Assembly (NCBI GenBank): GCA_016932715.1
Contig: JAFGCG010000173.1
Location: 28,752-92,751 of the forward strand
Source: Anaerolineales bacterium
GTDB taxonomy: Bacteria > Chloroflexota > Anaerolineae > Anaerolineales > Villigracilaceae
Reading direction: 5' to 3'
Length of the DNA stretch: 64,000 nt
The stretch's first letter is position 1; every line of letters begins with the position of its first letter. The translations under genes and the position numbers were made by a program. Positions 49,961 to 59,696 of this stretch are shown piece after piece. Below the pieces are notes generated by a model. It was not told where the DNA came from. It saw nothing but the letters and a program-made list of their open reading frames with translations, and ran no database searches.

Positions 49961-51703
49961 TTACTTCTCCGGACGATGCCAGAGTTCTCGCAGTTTGTGT
50001 GCCGCCAGCTTGGGCTTGCGGTCGCGGGTGAAGATGCCTTTCAGGTTGAACCCGCCCACGCGGCGGGTGGATTGCCCGGTCTTGAAGTCGCACAGGTTCC
50101 AAACGTGCTCGCCCACGACAAACGGCTTCGTTCGCAGGACCTCGATGTAGCGCGTCAGCATCTCTGCCTGGTATTCCTCGCTGAACATCTCCGGCTGTTC
50201 GGCATGGCAGCCCGGGATCGTGTCCGCGCCGAACTCAGTCAGGATGAGCGGCTTATGATATTTGGCGTAGAGCGCGTCCAGTTCTGCAGAGAGTTTCTGG
50301 CAGCCGAGATCGAGGTCACCGGGATCGGTGTACCAGCCGTAGTAGCGGTTCAGGCACATGAAATCCACGAACTCGAACGCCTCTTCCTCGACCCCCACGT
50401 GAGTGACCACCGTGATCGGGCGTGCCGTGTCGAGGCTCCGGGCGAGATCATACAAATCCTGAAAGAATGGCTTCGCCGCTGGACGCCAGGAATGAGGCTC
50501 GTTCGCCAGTGACCAGGCGATCACACTGGGATGGTTCTTGTCACGCGCGATCAACTCCTGCGTGTACTGGCGGCAGAGCTGCAGGCGGCGGTCCAGCCCC
50601 GGCTCGTCGAAGAACAAGCCGACTGCCGGGGTCTCGTCGATCACCAGAAAACCCAGCCGGTCCGCCAGGTCCATCATCTGCTCTGAATAGGGGTAGTGCG
50701 TGGTGCGGAAGGAATTGGCGCCGACCCACTGCATCAGGGCGGAGTCCTTGACGATCAGCGCCGGGAGGAAGCCGCGGCCCACCACCGGGAAGTCTTCGTG
50801 GCGGCCAAAGCCTTTCAGGTAAATAGGCTGGTCGTTGAGCAGCAGACGGTCGCCGTCGACCTTCACGGTGCGGATGCCGACCGGGAGCGTGTACCGGTCG
50901 AAGACTTGCCCCTCATTTTCCAGTTCAACCGTCAACTGATAAAGATGTGGCGAGCCAGGCGACCACAGGTCTGCGTGGGGGATGCGCAGAACAACCTCCG
51001 CTCCTGCTTCGATCTCGACCTCCGCCGCGAGCGGGTCGCCGCGGCCTTGAAGGGTGAGCCGCGCCCGCGCGGAGGAGGTCTCTGCCCGCGCGACCTGGAC
51101 CTGCACCAACCCGGCGTCTCCCTCGATATCCGTGGTGACCGTCAGATCGGAAATGCCCGCGCGGTGGGTCGAGTAGAGCAGCACCGGTCGATGGATGCCG
51201 CAGTAGGGGAAGAAATCGAAGGAACCATCGGGGTAATTGAATTCGACGAAACGATCCAGCGGGTCGCGCGGCACATTCCCCGGCGGGACGCGGTCCGGCG
51301 CAAGCGAGCCATCCACACGCACGACCAGCAGGTTACCGTCAAAACGCAGTTTGCCGGTCACATCGAATTCGAACGGCAGGTGTCCGCCCTCGTGCCTGCC
51401 CAGCCAGACGCCGTTCAACCAGACGTCCGCCAGGTAATTGACCGAACCGAAGCGCAGGAAATGTTTGTGTGATTCGATCCTGGCAGGCAGTTCGAAGCGC
51501 GTTTGATACCAGGCGGCGCCGAGGTAATCGCGCAGTTCGGCGAACTGTTCGTTCCAGCTGGCTGGCACCGCGATGGGACGCCCGTCCCGGAAACCGGCAC
51601 TCCAGCCCTGCGCCTCTCCGGCATTCTCCGGGTCGAAGCGGATCTCCCAAAAACCGGAGAGGTCGAAACACTGGCGAAAGCGATTGGATTGTGGATAAAG
51701 CAT
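49961..51703 (-). CDS. uidA: GH2 beta-glucuronidase
   Basis: A 580-residue GH2 enzyme that splits beta-D-glucuronides. The acid/base is E402 in SLANEPHSW and the nucleophile E490 in ILTEFGADT. The N553-x-K555 pair before GIFTRDRKPK corresponds to the NxK motif that recognises the glucuronate carboxyl in known enzymes. Sandwich, Ig-like and TIM-barrel domains are in the usual order. No signal peptide is seen, so it works in the cytoplasm on imported fragments. The start at 51703 has GGAGG upstream. It is the last gene of the Opp-type transporter operon and is separated from it by nested palindromes. Confidence 0.94.
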   Translation of the reverse strand: MLYPQSNRFRQCFDLSGFWEIRFDPENAGEAQGWSAGFRDGRPIAVPASWNEQFAELRDYLGAAWYQTRFELPARIESHKHFLRFGSVNYLADVWLNGVWLGRHEGGHLPFEFDVTGKLRFDGNLLVVRVDGSLAPDRVPPGNVPRDPLDRFVEFNYPDGSFDFFPYCGIHRPVLLYSTHRAGISDLTVTTDIEGDAGLVQVQVARAETSSARARLTLQGRGDPLAAEVEIEAGAEVVLRIPHADLWSPGSPHLYQLTVELENEGQVFDRYTLPVGIRTVKVDGDRLLLNDQPIYLKGFGRHEDFPVVGRGFLPALIVKDSALMQWVGANSFRTTHYPYSEQMMDLADRLGFLVIDETPAVGLFFDEPGLDRRLQLCRQYTQELIARDKNHPSVIAWSLANEPHSWRPAAKPFFQDLYDLARSLDTARPITVVTHVGVEEEAFEFVDFMCLNRYYGWYTDPGDLDLGCQKLSAELDALYAKYHKPLILTEFGADTIPGCHAEQPEMFSEEYQAEMLTRYIEVLRTKPFVVGEHVWNLCDFKTGQSTRRVGGFNLKGIFTRDRKPKLAAHKLRELWHRPEK

Positions 51704-51722
51704 GAGTGTGCCTCCAGAACTT

Positions 51723-51870
51723 GTCACCCTGAGTGGAACGACACTTGCACCTGAACGTGAAGCGTTCAGCTTCAAGTGCAGGTGAGGGTCCCCCGTGAAT
51801 TTGAGCCAATTGGCTCAAATTCACGGGGATTCTTCGCTCGTGGTGCCAAGCGCCACTCCCTCAGAATGAC
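51723..51870. repeat. Nested palindromic array upstream of uidA
   Basis: The outer arms GTCACCCTGAG (51723-51733) and CTCAGAATGAC (51860-51870) enclose a hairpin at 51742-51778 (CACTTG and CTGAACG arms) and a perfect 38-bp palindrome at 51791-51828. The whole gap between the ATPase gene and uidA is made of inverted repeats. It looks like repeats inserted into repeats, and must be transcribed in the operon. Confidence 0.85.
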
Positions 51871-51880
51871 ATCATGTTTC

Positions 51881-52906
51881 TTAGGATGTTTCCACCCCAT
51901 GCAGCTTCAGCTGCTCTGCCAGGTGACATGCCACCTTCCGCCCGGGACCAATCTCCCGCAGGGCTGGCGCTTCGGTCTGGCAGCGGTCGATGGCGTAGGG
52001 ACAGCGCGGATGGAAGTAGCAGCCGGAGGGAGGGTTGGCAGGATCGGCGACATCGCCCTTCAAAATGATGCGCTGTGGGTTCCGCCTGGGGACGGTCTTT
52101 GGCACAGCCGACAGCAGCGCTTCGGTATAGGGATGTTTGGGCGATTGGAACAGTTCATCGGTCGAGGCGACCTCCACCAGCAAGCCTACATACATGACCG
52201 CGACCTGATTCGCCAGGTACTCCACCACGCTCAGGTCGTGGGAAATGAAGAGATAGGTGAGATTGAATTCCGACTGGAGGTCCTGAAGCAGGTTCAGGAT
52301 CTGCGCCTGGACGGAAACATCCAGCGCCGAGACCGGCTCATCGCAAACCACGAGGCGCGGGTCAAGGACCAGGGCACGCGCGATGCCAATGCGCTGGCGC
52401 TGTCCGCCGGAGAAGGCGTGCGGGTAGCGGCGCATATATTCCGGGCGCAAACCGACCTTGCGCAGGGTCTCCGCGACCCGGTCCTCGATCTCCCGGCCTT
52501 CGGCGATCCTGTGAATCCGCAGGGGCTCGGCAACGATGTCCATCACCGTCATGCGCGGGTTGAGCGAGGAATAGGGATCCTGGAAGATCATGCGCAGCTC
52601 ACGCCGATAGGAGATCAAGTCCTTGCCCTGCAGCTGGGCGAGGTCCACAGACTGTCCGCGTCCATTTTGATAGTGGATGGCGCCCTGCGTGGGATCGTAG
52701 GCGCGCAGGATGCAGCGGCCGATGGTGGTCTTGCCGCAGCCGCTTTCTCCCACCAGTCCCAGGGTCTCTCCGCAGCAGACCGAGAAGCTGACATCATCCA
52801 CGGCGCGCACGTGCCCGACGATCTTCCGCCCAAACCCTTTGCGGATCGGAAAATGCATTTTCAGATTTTCAACAGATAACAGAATATTCGGGCTGGAGTC
52901 AGCCAT
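51881..52906 (-). CDS. Opp/Dpp-type ABC transporter ATP-binding protein (F subunit)
   Basis: A 341-residue ATPase. Walker [10 protein letters not shown] near 54, signature SGGQRQR near 169, Walker [12 protein letters not shown] near 187. The C-terminal oligopeptide-ABC extension has [15 protein letters not shown] near 300, a Cys cluster that binds Fe-S in some relatives. It pairs with the D-subunit ATPase encoded one base upstream. In this locus the transporter probably imports uronic-acid oligosaccharides, not peptides. Confidence 0.93.
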   Translation of the reverse strand: MADSSPNILLSVENLKMHFPIRKGFGRKIVGHVRAVDDVSFSVCCGETLGLVGESGCGKTTIGRCILRAYDPTQGAIHYQNGRGQSVDLAQLQGKDLISYRRELRMIFQDPYSSLNPRMTVMDIVAEPLRIHRIAEGREIEDRVAETLRKVGLRPEYMRRYPHAFSGGQRQRIGIARALVLDPRLVVCDEPVSALDVSVQAQILNLLQDLQSEFNLTYLFISHDLSVVEYLANQVAVMYVGLLVEVASTDELFQSPKHPYTEALLSAVPKTVPRRNPQRIILKGDVADPANPPSGCYFHPRCPYAIDRCQTEAPALREIGPGRKVACHLAEQLKLHGVETS

Positions 52907-52907
52907 G

Positions 52908-53915
52908 TCATTCTCCGTAAAGGACGCAGCGGACCATGCCGCCCGATTTCAACTTCCGCAGCGGCGGCTCCTGCTGGTCACACAGGCCCGGCACGAATTT
53001 ATCGCAGCGCGGGTGGAAGCAGCAGCCGTGGGGCCGGTTGTACGGGTCGGGGACCATGCCTTTGATCGGATCGAGGCGTCCCCGGCGGCGCTGTCCGATC
53101 TTGGGGATGGAACGCATCAATGCCTGGGTATAGGGATGTTTGGGGTCATTGAACAAAGTTACTGTATCGGCCTGCTCGACGACCTGGCCCAGATACATGA
53201 CCACGACCTGATCGCACATCTCCGCGACCACTCCGAGGTTGTGAGTGATGAGCAGGATCGACATCCCGAAGTCATTCTGGAGTTCGGACATCAGTTCGAG
53301 GATCTGCGCCTGGGTGGTGACGTCCAGGGCGGTGGTCGGCTCATCGGCGATCAACAGGCTCGGGTGGCAGGAGAGCGCCATGGCGATCATGGCGCGCTGG
53401 CGCATCCCGCCGCTGAGCTGGAATGGATAGTTATCCAGGCGCTCTTCAGGCCTGGGAATGCCCACCCGCTGGAGCATTTGCACTGCCTGGCGGCGAGCTT
53501 CCTCCTGGCTGACCGGTCGGTGCAAGCGGATGGCTTCCACGATCTGGTCTCCGATGGTGTGGATGGGCGAGAGGGAGGTGAGCGGCTCCTGGAAGATCAT
53601 GGCGATCTCGCCGCCCCGGATGGCATGGATCTCGCGGCTGTTCGGCTTGAGCGCAGCCAGGTCGAGGAGGTCGCCCCCGGTTGCCTCAGGCCGCTGCCAG
53701 AGGATCTTCCCCGCGACGATCTTCCCGGGGCTTTCGACGAGCTGCAGGATCGAATAGGCAGTGACACTCTTCCCGCAGCCGCTTTCCCCGACGATCCCCA
53801 CCGTGGTGCCGTGCTGAACCATCAGGTCGGCGCCTTCGACGGCCTTGACCGTGCCTTCATCCAGGAAGAAGTGAGTCTTCAGCCCGCTGATCTCGAGAAG
53901 AGGAGATGTATTCAT
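52908..53915 (-). CDS. Opp/Dpp-type ABC transporter ATP-binding protein (D subunit)
   Basis: A 335-residue ATPase. Walker A GESGCGKS near 46, signature [12 protein letters not shown] near 163, Walker [13 protein letters not shown] near 184. The C-terminal CCFHPRC extension is present. The start at 53915 (MNTSPLLEI) is preferred to an ATG four codons earlier because GGAGG lies between them. The gene begins 12 bases after the permease stop. Confidence 0.93.
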   Translation of the reverse strand: MNTSPLLEISGLKTHFFLDEGTVKAVEGADLMVQHGTTVGIVGESGCGKSVTAYSILQLVESPGKIVAGKILWQRPEATGGDLLDLAALKPNSREIHAIRGGEIAMIFQEPLTSLSPIHTIGDQIVEAIRLHRPVSQEEARRQAVQMLQRVGIPRPEERLDNYPFQLSGGMRQRAMIAMALSCHPSLLIADEPTTALDVTTQAQILELMSELQNDFGMSILLITHNLGVVAEMCDQVVVMYLGQVVEQADTVTLFNDPKHPYTQALMRSIPKIGQRRRGRLDPIKGMVPDPYNRPHGCCFHPRCDKFVPGLCDQQEPPLRKLKSGGMVRCVLYGE

Positions 53916-53926
53916 AAAAGCCTCCA

Positions 53927-55072
53927 TCAGCGGGTATAGGGGTCGGCGGCGTCGCGCAACCCGTCGCCGAGGAAATTCAACGCCAGGACCGAAACCACAA
54001 CGGCGATCGCCGGAATGAGCAGCCAGGGAGCGGTAGCGATCGAACGGATATCCTGCGCGTCCTGCAGCAGGACCCCCCAGCTGACGACCGGCTCGCGCAA
54101 GCCCAGGCCCAGGAAGCTGAGCGAGGTCTCCGAGAGGATCATGCCGGGGATCGCCAAGGTAATCGAGGCGATAATGTGACTGGTAAAGGCTGGCAGCATG
54201 TGACGAAAAATGATGCGCGGCTGGCTGGCGCCGTCCAGGCGGGCCGCGGTCACGAAATCTTCTTCGCGCAGCGAAAGGAACCGGCCGCGCACGACTCTTG
54301 CCAGGCTGGTCCATCCGATCAGGGAAAGGATCACCGTAATGGCAAAATAGACTCTTTGCGCCGGCCACTGGAGCGGCATGGCAGCCGCCAGCCCCATCCA
54401 CAAAGGGATGGAAGGGATGGAACGCAGGAAATCGATCAGACGCTGGATGAGCTGGTCCCAGCTGCCGCCGTAGTATCCGGAGATGCCTCCTAAAAAGATG
54501 CCCAGCACCAGACTGAAAAACACGCCGACCAGCCCGATCGACATGGAGATGCGCGTGCCCATGATCATCCGGCTGAGCAGGTCTCGGCCGAGGCGGTCCG
54601 CTCCCAGGAGGTAGGCGGGTTGTGCCGGGTCCGCGGGACCGAACAGATGCAGATTCGTCTTGAAGATTCCCAGCAGCTTATACTCCCAGCCCCTGCCCCA
54701 GAACTTCAAGGGGATCACCTGCGACGGATCGATCGTGAACTCACGGCGCAGTGCCACCGGGTCAACGGTGCTGGTCACTCCGTAGACATAGACGCCAGGC
54801 TTGCCCTCTCCAAAGTCAGCGTGAATGGACTGGGGAGGCACATACAGATAGGTCGAGTTGGTCAGGCCGGGATCGAAAGGCGCCAGGAAATCGGCAAATA
54901 AAGCCACGAGATAGATCAAAATCAGGATGACCCCGCTGACCATTGCCATCTTGTGTTTGCGGAATTTCCACCAGACCAGCTTCCATTGCGGAGCGACAAA
55001 GACCTGCGCCTCGACTTCCCGAGGGGCTTCTACGCGGGGAGTTGGGATGGATTGCGGGGCTTCAGTCGTCAT
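53927..55072 (-). CDS. Opp/Dpp-type ABC transporter permease (C subunit)
   Basis: A 381-residue permease with a long cytosolic N-terminus, one helix (about 43-65), an extracytoplasmic insert of about 85 residues (VDPVALRREFTIDPSQV) and five further helices. The EAA-like loop is DFVTAARLDGASQPRIIFRHMLP near 278-300. The large insert is typical of sugar-oligomer members of the family. It is separated from the B-subunit gene by an interspersed repeat at 55106-55211. Confidence 0.92.
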   Translation of the reverse strand: MTTEAPQSIPTPRVEAPREVEAQVFVAPQWKLVWWKFRKHKMAMVSGVILILIYLVALFADFLAPFDPGLTNSTYLYVPPQSIHADFGEGKPGVYVYGVTSTVDPVALRREFTIDPSQVIPLKFWGRGWEYKLLGIFKTNLHLFGPADPAQPAYLLGADRLGRDLLSRMIMGTRISMSIGLVGVFFSLVLGIFLGGISGYYGGSWDQLIQRLIDFLRSIPSIPLWMGLAAAMPLQWPAQRVYFAITVILSLIGWTSLARVVRGRFLSLREEDFVTAARLDGASQPRIIFRHMLPAFTSHIIASITLAIPGMILSETSLSFLGLGLREPVVSWGVLLQDAQDIRSIATAPWLLIPAIAVVVSVLALNFLGDGLRDAADPYTR

Positions 55073-55105
55073 CGTTGGTCAGCCTCATATAACTCATTGG
55101 GTCAC

Positions 55106-55211
55106 CTGCGTAATTTCACCACGGAGAGCACGGAGTTCACAGAGATTTAAAAAAAGGTTTTCTCTGTGTTCTCAGTGCGCTCTGTGGTGAAGGTTCTTTG
55201 CCTGTGTAACA
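55106..55211. repeat. Interspersed inverted repeat, ACCACGGAG family, copy 3
   Basis: The left arm has TTTCACCACGGAGAGCACGG and the right arm TCTGTGGTGAAGGTTCTTTG. It closely resembles copy 2 at 34863-34965 on both flanks. It sits inside the transporter operon, between two permease genes. Confidence 0.88.
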
Positions 55212-55215
55212 GCAA

Positions 55216-56202
55216 CTATTGATACCGAATGCGCGGATCGAGCAGCGCCAGCAGGATGTCGGAGACGAGCGTGCCGATCACCGTGGCTACGCTCAGGACC
55301 AGGATCATGGAGCCTGCCAGGTACATGTCCTGCGACTGCAGGGAACGCAGCAGCAACGGTCCCGTGGTGGGCAGGTTCATCACCTGCGAGAGGATGATCG
55401 AGCCGGAGATCAAGCTTGGCAGGATCCATCCGAGCGTGCTCACGAAGGGATTCAACGCCATGCGCACCGGATATTTGAGGATCGCCTTCCATTCCGGCAG
55501 ACCCTTGGCGCGGGCAGTGATCACGTAGGGTTTGCGCAGTTCATCGAGCAGGTTGGCGCGCAGGATGCGGATCAGCTCCGCGGTCCCGCCCAGCCCAAGG
55601 ATGAGCGCCGGCAGCCAGAGATGCGCAAGCAGATCCTGAATGCGCGCCCAACTCCAGGCAGCCGCGACGAACTCGTCGGAGAACAAGCCGCTGGCAACCT
55701 TCCCGAAGTATTTGAACTGCAGGTACATCAGCACCAATGCCACCAGAAAGGCGGGAATGGAGACGCCAAAGAAGCCAATCAGTGTGAAGATATAGTCGCC
55801 GGCGGAATATTGCCTGACGGCGGAGTAAATCCCGATGGGGAAGGCAATCAGCCACGTCAGCAGGACGCTGACCAGCGAGAGCCACATCGTCAGCCAGATG
55901 CGCTCCCAGATGAGCGCAGACACTGGCTCGCGATGTTCGAAGGAGATGCCGTAATCGCCGCGGGTCAAAATACCGCCCATCCACTTGAAATATTGAACGG
56001 CAACCGGTTCGTTGAGCCCATAGTCTGCGCGCAGGCTCTCCAGCGCTTCCTGGCTGACGATATCGCCGTTGGCAGCCAGCCCGGCGACATAGGCAGTGGC
56101 AAAATCGCCTGGCGGGAGCTGGATAATGACAAAAGCTACGATGGAAGCCAGAAAGAGAGTGGGGATCATGGCGAGAATACGTCGGAGGATGTAACTGCGC
56201 AT
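55216..56202 (-). CDS. Opp/Dpp-type ABC transporter permease (B subunit)
   Basis: A 328-residue permease with six helices. The opening MRSYILRRILAMIPTLFLAS and the phrase LPPGDFATAY are family marks. The EAA-like loop is YVITARAKGLPEWKAILKYPVR near 226-247. It follows the binding-protein gene after a strong 15-bp hairpin and forms the membrane pore with the C subunit. Confidence 0.92.
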   Translation of the reverse strand: MRSYILRRILAMIPTLFLASIVAFVIIQLPPGDFATAYVAGLAANGDIVSQEALESLRADYGLNEPVAVQYFKWMGGILTRGDYGISFEHREPVSALIWERIWLTMWLSLVSVLLTWLIAFPIGIYSAVRQYSAGDYIFTLIGFFGVSIPAFLVALVLMYLQFKYFGKVASGLFSDEFVAAAWSWARIQDLLAHLWLPALILGLGGTAELIRILRANLLDELRKPYVITARAKGLPEWKAILKYPVRMALNPFVSTLGWILPSLISGSIILSQVMNLPTTGPLLLRSLQSQDMYLAGSMILVLSVATVIGTLVSDILLALLDPRIRYQ

Positions 56203-56233
56203 TGCCCAAGAATTCCTTCAGGTTCGTGAAGTA

Positions 56234-56271
56234 TGTGGTGTGCAGCTCAGACCAAAGAGCTGCACACCACA
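56234..56271 (-). promoter_or_regulatory. mRNA hairpin between binding-protein and permease genes
   Basis: A perfect 15-bp stem (56234-56248 with 56257-56271) with an eight-base loop and no T-run. Its position after the binding-protein gene matches the hairpin at 38366-38406 in the arabinoside operon. Confidence 0.8.
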
Positions 56272-56295
56272 AGCGAGTCTTTCCCGGATGATCCG

Positions 56296-58302
56296 TTATT
56301 TGAAGAAGAATGTGAAGGGATTGACCGGAGCCGGGGTCGGATAGCTCCAGGAGTTGATCATCTCGTCCGGGACGTTGTGCATATTATTCTTGGCGATTCC
56401 GTAACTGGGCGGGACGGTCGAAATGCCGATGCAGGGGAAGAAATCGGCCGACATCTGCAGCAGCTCATTCATCTTCGCGACCTGCCCATCAAAGGTGGTC
56501 TCTGCCTTGACCTCGTTGTATTTGTCGATCATGGCTTTGATCTCGGCCGGGGGCTCGATCGCCAGGGGGTCGGCCGGGTTCTGATACCAGGCTGCCCAGC
56601 CGACTGCATAGCCCGATTCGTTACCGTTGGGGAAGAAGTTGCGCGGATCGAGGATCGGATTCATCCCGCCTTCTCCGCCCCAGATATAGGCGTCATGAAG
56701 ATAGTTGTTCTTGTTCTCGTACATCAACGACCGGTCTTCCGACTTGGCTTCTGTCAGGATTCCCACCGCATTCCAGTATTTGGCGACCAGGTTGCCTGTA
56801 TCCACCTGTTGGGTGAAGGCATTGGCGATCTCGATCACGATGGTCATCGGTTTGCCATCGGGGCGCAGGCGGATGCCGTCGGCGTTCTTGTCGGGCAATA
56901 CCTTATCGAGGTATTCATTTGCCTTGTCGACATCGTATTCGATGTATTGCGTGGCAAGCTGTTCGTTGTAGAAGGGAGTGCCTTCCTGGGCTGCCGGCTG
57001 GGAGGGTTTGCCCACGGTCACGTAGACCGTGTTGATGATGTCCTGGCGGTTGATGGCGTACGAGAGTCCGATGCGGAAATCCTTATTCTGCAAAATCTCG
57101 CGCATCACCGGGTCTTTATGATTCAGGTTGAGCATGATCACGTTGGTATTCGAACCGGCTTCCTTGAGATTGAACAAATGATAATCGCCTGTCACCATAT
57201 TGTCATACAGGACAGCTTTGTTGAGCAGGGTGTTGAAATGGCGCATCTGGAAATCGATCTCGCCGTTGAGCGCCTTGAGCAGCATGGTGGGGATATCCTG
57301 ATATACGCCATAGACGAGCTTATCGATATACGGATACTGCTGCCCGTTCTGATCGACTTTCCAGTAATAGGGATTGCGCACCAGGGTGACCTGGGTGGCA
57401 TTCCCGGAGAACGGCTCTTCCACCATCCAGGCAAAGAGCGTGGGACGTCCGGCCACATTATACGGGCCCATACCACCGCCGTCCGCCTGTACCACTTTGG
57501 CGACGAACATATCCTTCCAGGCTGTGTAACCGCCCTCTTTGAGCATGGCTTCAAGCTTGGCAGCATCGACATATGTTGCGTGATACTGGACGGCATAATG
57601 CTTGGGCACATTGGTCAGCGAACGCGCGTCCGGTGAAGCCAGATTCTGCAGGAACAGGCCGTTGGGTACCTCAAAGGTAAACTTGATCGTGTACTCGTCC
57701 ACCTTCTCGAACTTGACCGGCTTGCCGCCGGAGGTCAGCCAGGCAGGCATGGTCGCCTGCAGATCGGTGTTGGAGACCACATCGTTGAACCAGAAGTCAA
57801 TGTCGTCCGCGGTGAAGGATTCGCCGTCAGACCACTTGACGCCCTGGCGCAAGTGGAAGGTGTATTCCGTGGCATCGTCGCTGACTTCCCAGCTTTCCGC
57901 CAGGTTCGGGACGATCGAGTCCCAGGCGGGGGTCCAGCGCACGAGGGTCTCGTAGCCCAGGATGCGGTAGAAGCTGACGTCGTCCGTGCCGCCGCGCATG
58001 CCCATGCGCCAGGTGCCGCCGTACTCGCCGACTTCCGCAGCCTCGACGATCAGCGGATTCGCAGGCAGGCGTTCCTCGACGGGGGGCAGTTCTCCGGCTT
58101 CGACCATCTCAGCCAGAGCGGGCGCTTCGGAATATTTGGATGCAGGAACGGGCGGCTCAGTCGCGACCGGCTTGACGGGAGCTTCTGTGGGTTTGGGAAC
58201 TTCCTGCGCAGGCGTGGGTGTTGCCGCGGGACCGCAGCCTCCCAGCAAAAAGGCAAAGAGTATTAGCAGCGACGCAAAGCGATATAGAGTTTGATGTGAC
58301 AT
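56296..58302 (-). CDS. Family 5 ABC transporter substrate-binding lipoprotein
   Basis: A 668-residue solute-binding protein. The signal peptide ends with lipobox LGGC (Cys 22), followed by a Pro/Thr/Glu tether (about 23-65). The core has YTFHLRQGVKWSDGESFTADD near 153-173 and DFRIGLSYAINRQDI near 415, classic family 5 signatures. Length and context with heparinase-like and glucuronidase genes point to large uronic-acid oligosaccharides as ligand. The start at 58302 is set by GGAGGAG; an upstream extension is unlikely. Confidence 0.92.
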   Translation of the reverse strand: MSHQTLYRFASLLILFAFLLGGCGPAATPTPAQEVPKPTEAPVKPVATEPPVPASKYSEAPALAEMVEAGELPPVEERLPANPLIVEAAEVGEYGGTWRMGMRGGTDDVSFYRILGYETLVRWTPAWDSIVPNLAESWEVSDDATEYTFHLRQGVKWSDGESFTADDIDFWFNDVVSNTDLQATMPAWLTSGGKPVKFEKVDEYTIKFTFEVPNGLFLQNLASPDARSLTNVPKHYAVQYHATYVDAAKLEAMLKEGGYTAWKDMFVAKVVQADGGGMGPYNVAGRPTLFAWMVEEPFSGNATQVTLVRNPYYWKVDQNGQQYPYIDKLVYGVYQDIPTMLLKALNGEIDFQMRHFNTLLNKAVLYDNMVTGDYHLFNLKEAGSNTNVIMLNLNHKDPVMREILQNKDFRIGLSYAINRQDIINTVYVTVGKPSQPAAQEGTPFYNEQLATQYIEYDVDKANEYLDKVLPDKNADGIRLRPDGKPMTIVIEIANAFTQQVDTGNLVAKYWNAVGILTEAKSEDRSLMYENKNNYLHDAYIWGGEGGMNPILDPRNFFPNGNESGYAVGWAAWYQNPADPLAIEPPAEIKAMIDKYNEVKAETTFDGQVAKMNELLQMSADFFPCIGISTVPPSYGIAKNNMHNVPDEMINSWSYPTPAPVNPFTFFFK

Positions 58303-58477
58303 TTCACTCCTCCAGAAGTGTTGAATGGGGGCTTGGATATTCCAACAGGACAATCACGTGCAATTTGACCGATCAAAAGACCTGACACCTCCTGTCTGAC
58401 TTGTGAGCTATTTGTCTCAGCCCAGGAAAAAAAGTGAAACGCTGGCTATTAAGCTTTTTGTCAATAATCGTGAAATC

Positions 58478-58489
58478 GTGTAATTACAC
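58478..58489. promoter_or_regulatory. Operator palindrome in the leader of the Opp-type operon
   Basis: A perfect 12-bp palindrome with core TGTAATTACA. It lies about 175 bases upstream of the binding-protein start on the minus strand. TTGACA on the minus strand (58459-58464) lies next to it, but no good -10 follows. The same core recurs at 58563-58572. The rest of the 58303-58616 gap is AT-rich and non-coding. Confidence 0.7.
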
Positions 58490-58529
58490 ATCTATTTTAC
58501 AACAGTTACAGAAAAAGTCAATATACTAC

Positions 58530-58573
58530 TTGATTATTTCATGTAATACTGTATAATACCTATGTAATTACAT
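58530..58573 (+). promoter_or_regulatory. Promoter and operator of the uronate-locus LacI gene
   Basis: TTGATT (58530-58535) and TATAAT (58552-58557) with a 16-base spacer. The palindrome ATGTAATTACAT (58562-58573) covers the transcription start. A half site ATGTAATAC lies in the spacer at 58541-58549. Confidence 0.8.
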
Positions 58574-58616
58574 TTTGAGAAACTTATTCCAATTCTGATT
58601 ACCCAAAGGGAAAAAT

Positions 58617-59663
58617 ATGTCTCCGAAGCAGTCGCCTACGAAAATGTCCGAAATTGCCGAACTGGCGGGGGTTTCCATCGCTACGGTCTCCCGGGTGCTT
58701 CACAATACCGATACGGTAAGTGAAGACACCCGCAGGCAGGTAGAAGATGCCATCCAGACCCTTGGATATCGCGTCCGCCGCCGGCCGAGGCCCTCCATTC
58801 CAAAGCCTGACCCGGAGAAAATCGTACTTCTATTTACCACAGATATCGTCAACCCCTTCTTTGCAGAGGTCATCCGCGGCACCCAGGAAGAGATCGAGCT
58901 TCAGGAGCATCCCAAACATGCTTTGAGCATTATGCATCTAACGAATGCCTGTGAGGAACTCGTCCAGGCTGCCCGGCAAATGTCCGCACTGGGAATCATC
59001 TTAACCGGCGCGTATCCCTTCCCCGAACTGCTCAAGTTTCAAGAAGCGAGCAAGATTCCGCTGGTTGTAATCAATTACCGGATCACAGGACCCAGGGTCA
59101 GCTGCATCATCGTGGATTTCAAGGATGCCTATTTCCGTGCGACCCGCCACCTGATCGACCTTGGACACCGGCGGATCGGTTTCGTGGATGACACCGGCCA
59201 TTCCGAGATCGGTGTGGCGCGTCTGGACGGGTATAAGAACGCGCTGACAGAAGCCGGGATCCCTTATCGGCCGGAGTTATATACCTCCATTGCAGCCGAT
59301 GCACGGATCAGTGGTGGTTTCCAGGCGACCAGCCACCTGCTGGCGCTGCCGCCGAATGAACGCCCGACGGCCATCCTGGCGTTCAACGATCTGTTCGCCC
59401 TCGGCGTGATGCATTCCATACGTGCGCATGGTTTGCGTGTGCCGGAGGATGTCTCGGTCATCGGCTGCGACGATATCCCGATGGCTGCCTATGCCTACCC
59501 ACCCGTGACGACCATCAGCCAGCCGAAATATCGGATCGGAAAACTGGCTGTCCTCACTCTTTTGAAAATGCAGCAGGATCCCCCGGAGCAGATGGGCAGT
59601 TTCACTCTGATGGAAAGCCCGCTGATCATTCGTGAATCGACCGCGCGCTGCTCCGAAGCCTGA
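58617..59663 (+). CDS. LacI-family regulator of the uronate-polysaccharide locus
   Basis: A 348-residue LacI repressor. The DNA-binding part is MSEIAELAGVSIATVSRVLHN (10-30) and the hinge YRVRRRPRPS. The sugar-binding domain has VLLFTTDIVNPFFAEVIRGTQ near 69 and VIGCDDIPMAAYAYPPVTT near 288. It is divergent from the transporter operon, with matching operators in both leaders, so it probably controls both arms. AAGGG precedes the ATG. The effector is probably an unsaturated uronide or its product. Confidence 0.92.
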   Translation: MSPKQSPTKMSEIAELAGVSIATVSRVLHNTDTVSEDTRRQVEDAIQTLGYRVRRRPRPSIPKPDPEKIVLLFTTDIVNPFFAEVIRGTQEEIELQEHPKHALSIMHLTNACEELVQAARQMSALGIILTGAYPFPELLKFQEASKIPLVVINYRITGPRVSCIIVDFKDAYFRATRHLIDLGHRRIGFVDDTGHSEIGVARLDGYKNALTEAGIPYRPELYTSIAADARISGGFQATSHLLALPPNERPTAILAFNDLFALGVMHSIRAHGLRVPEDVSVIGCDDIPMAAYAYPPVTTISQPKYRIGKLAVLTLLKMQQDPPEQMGSFTLMESPLIIRESTARCSEA

Positions 59664-59696
59664 CATCCGCCGGCCGGTAAACCCTGTGGGATTCCT

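Noticed and set aside
51776..57636. Long plus-strand open frames across 51776-52879, 52710-53939, 55219-56229 and 56233-57636
   Set aside because: All mirror the Opp-type transporter genes on the other strand and encode His/Arg/Gly-rich sequences without domains.
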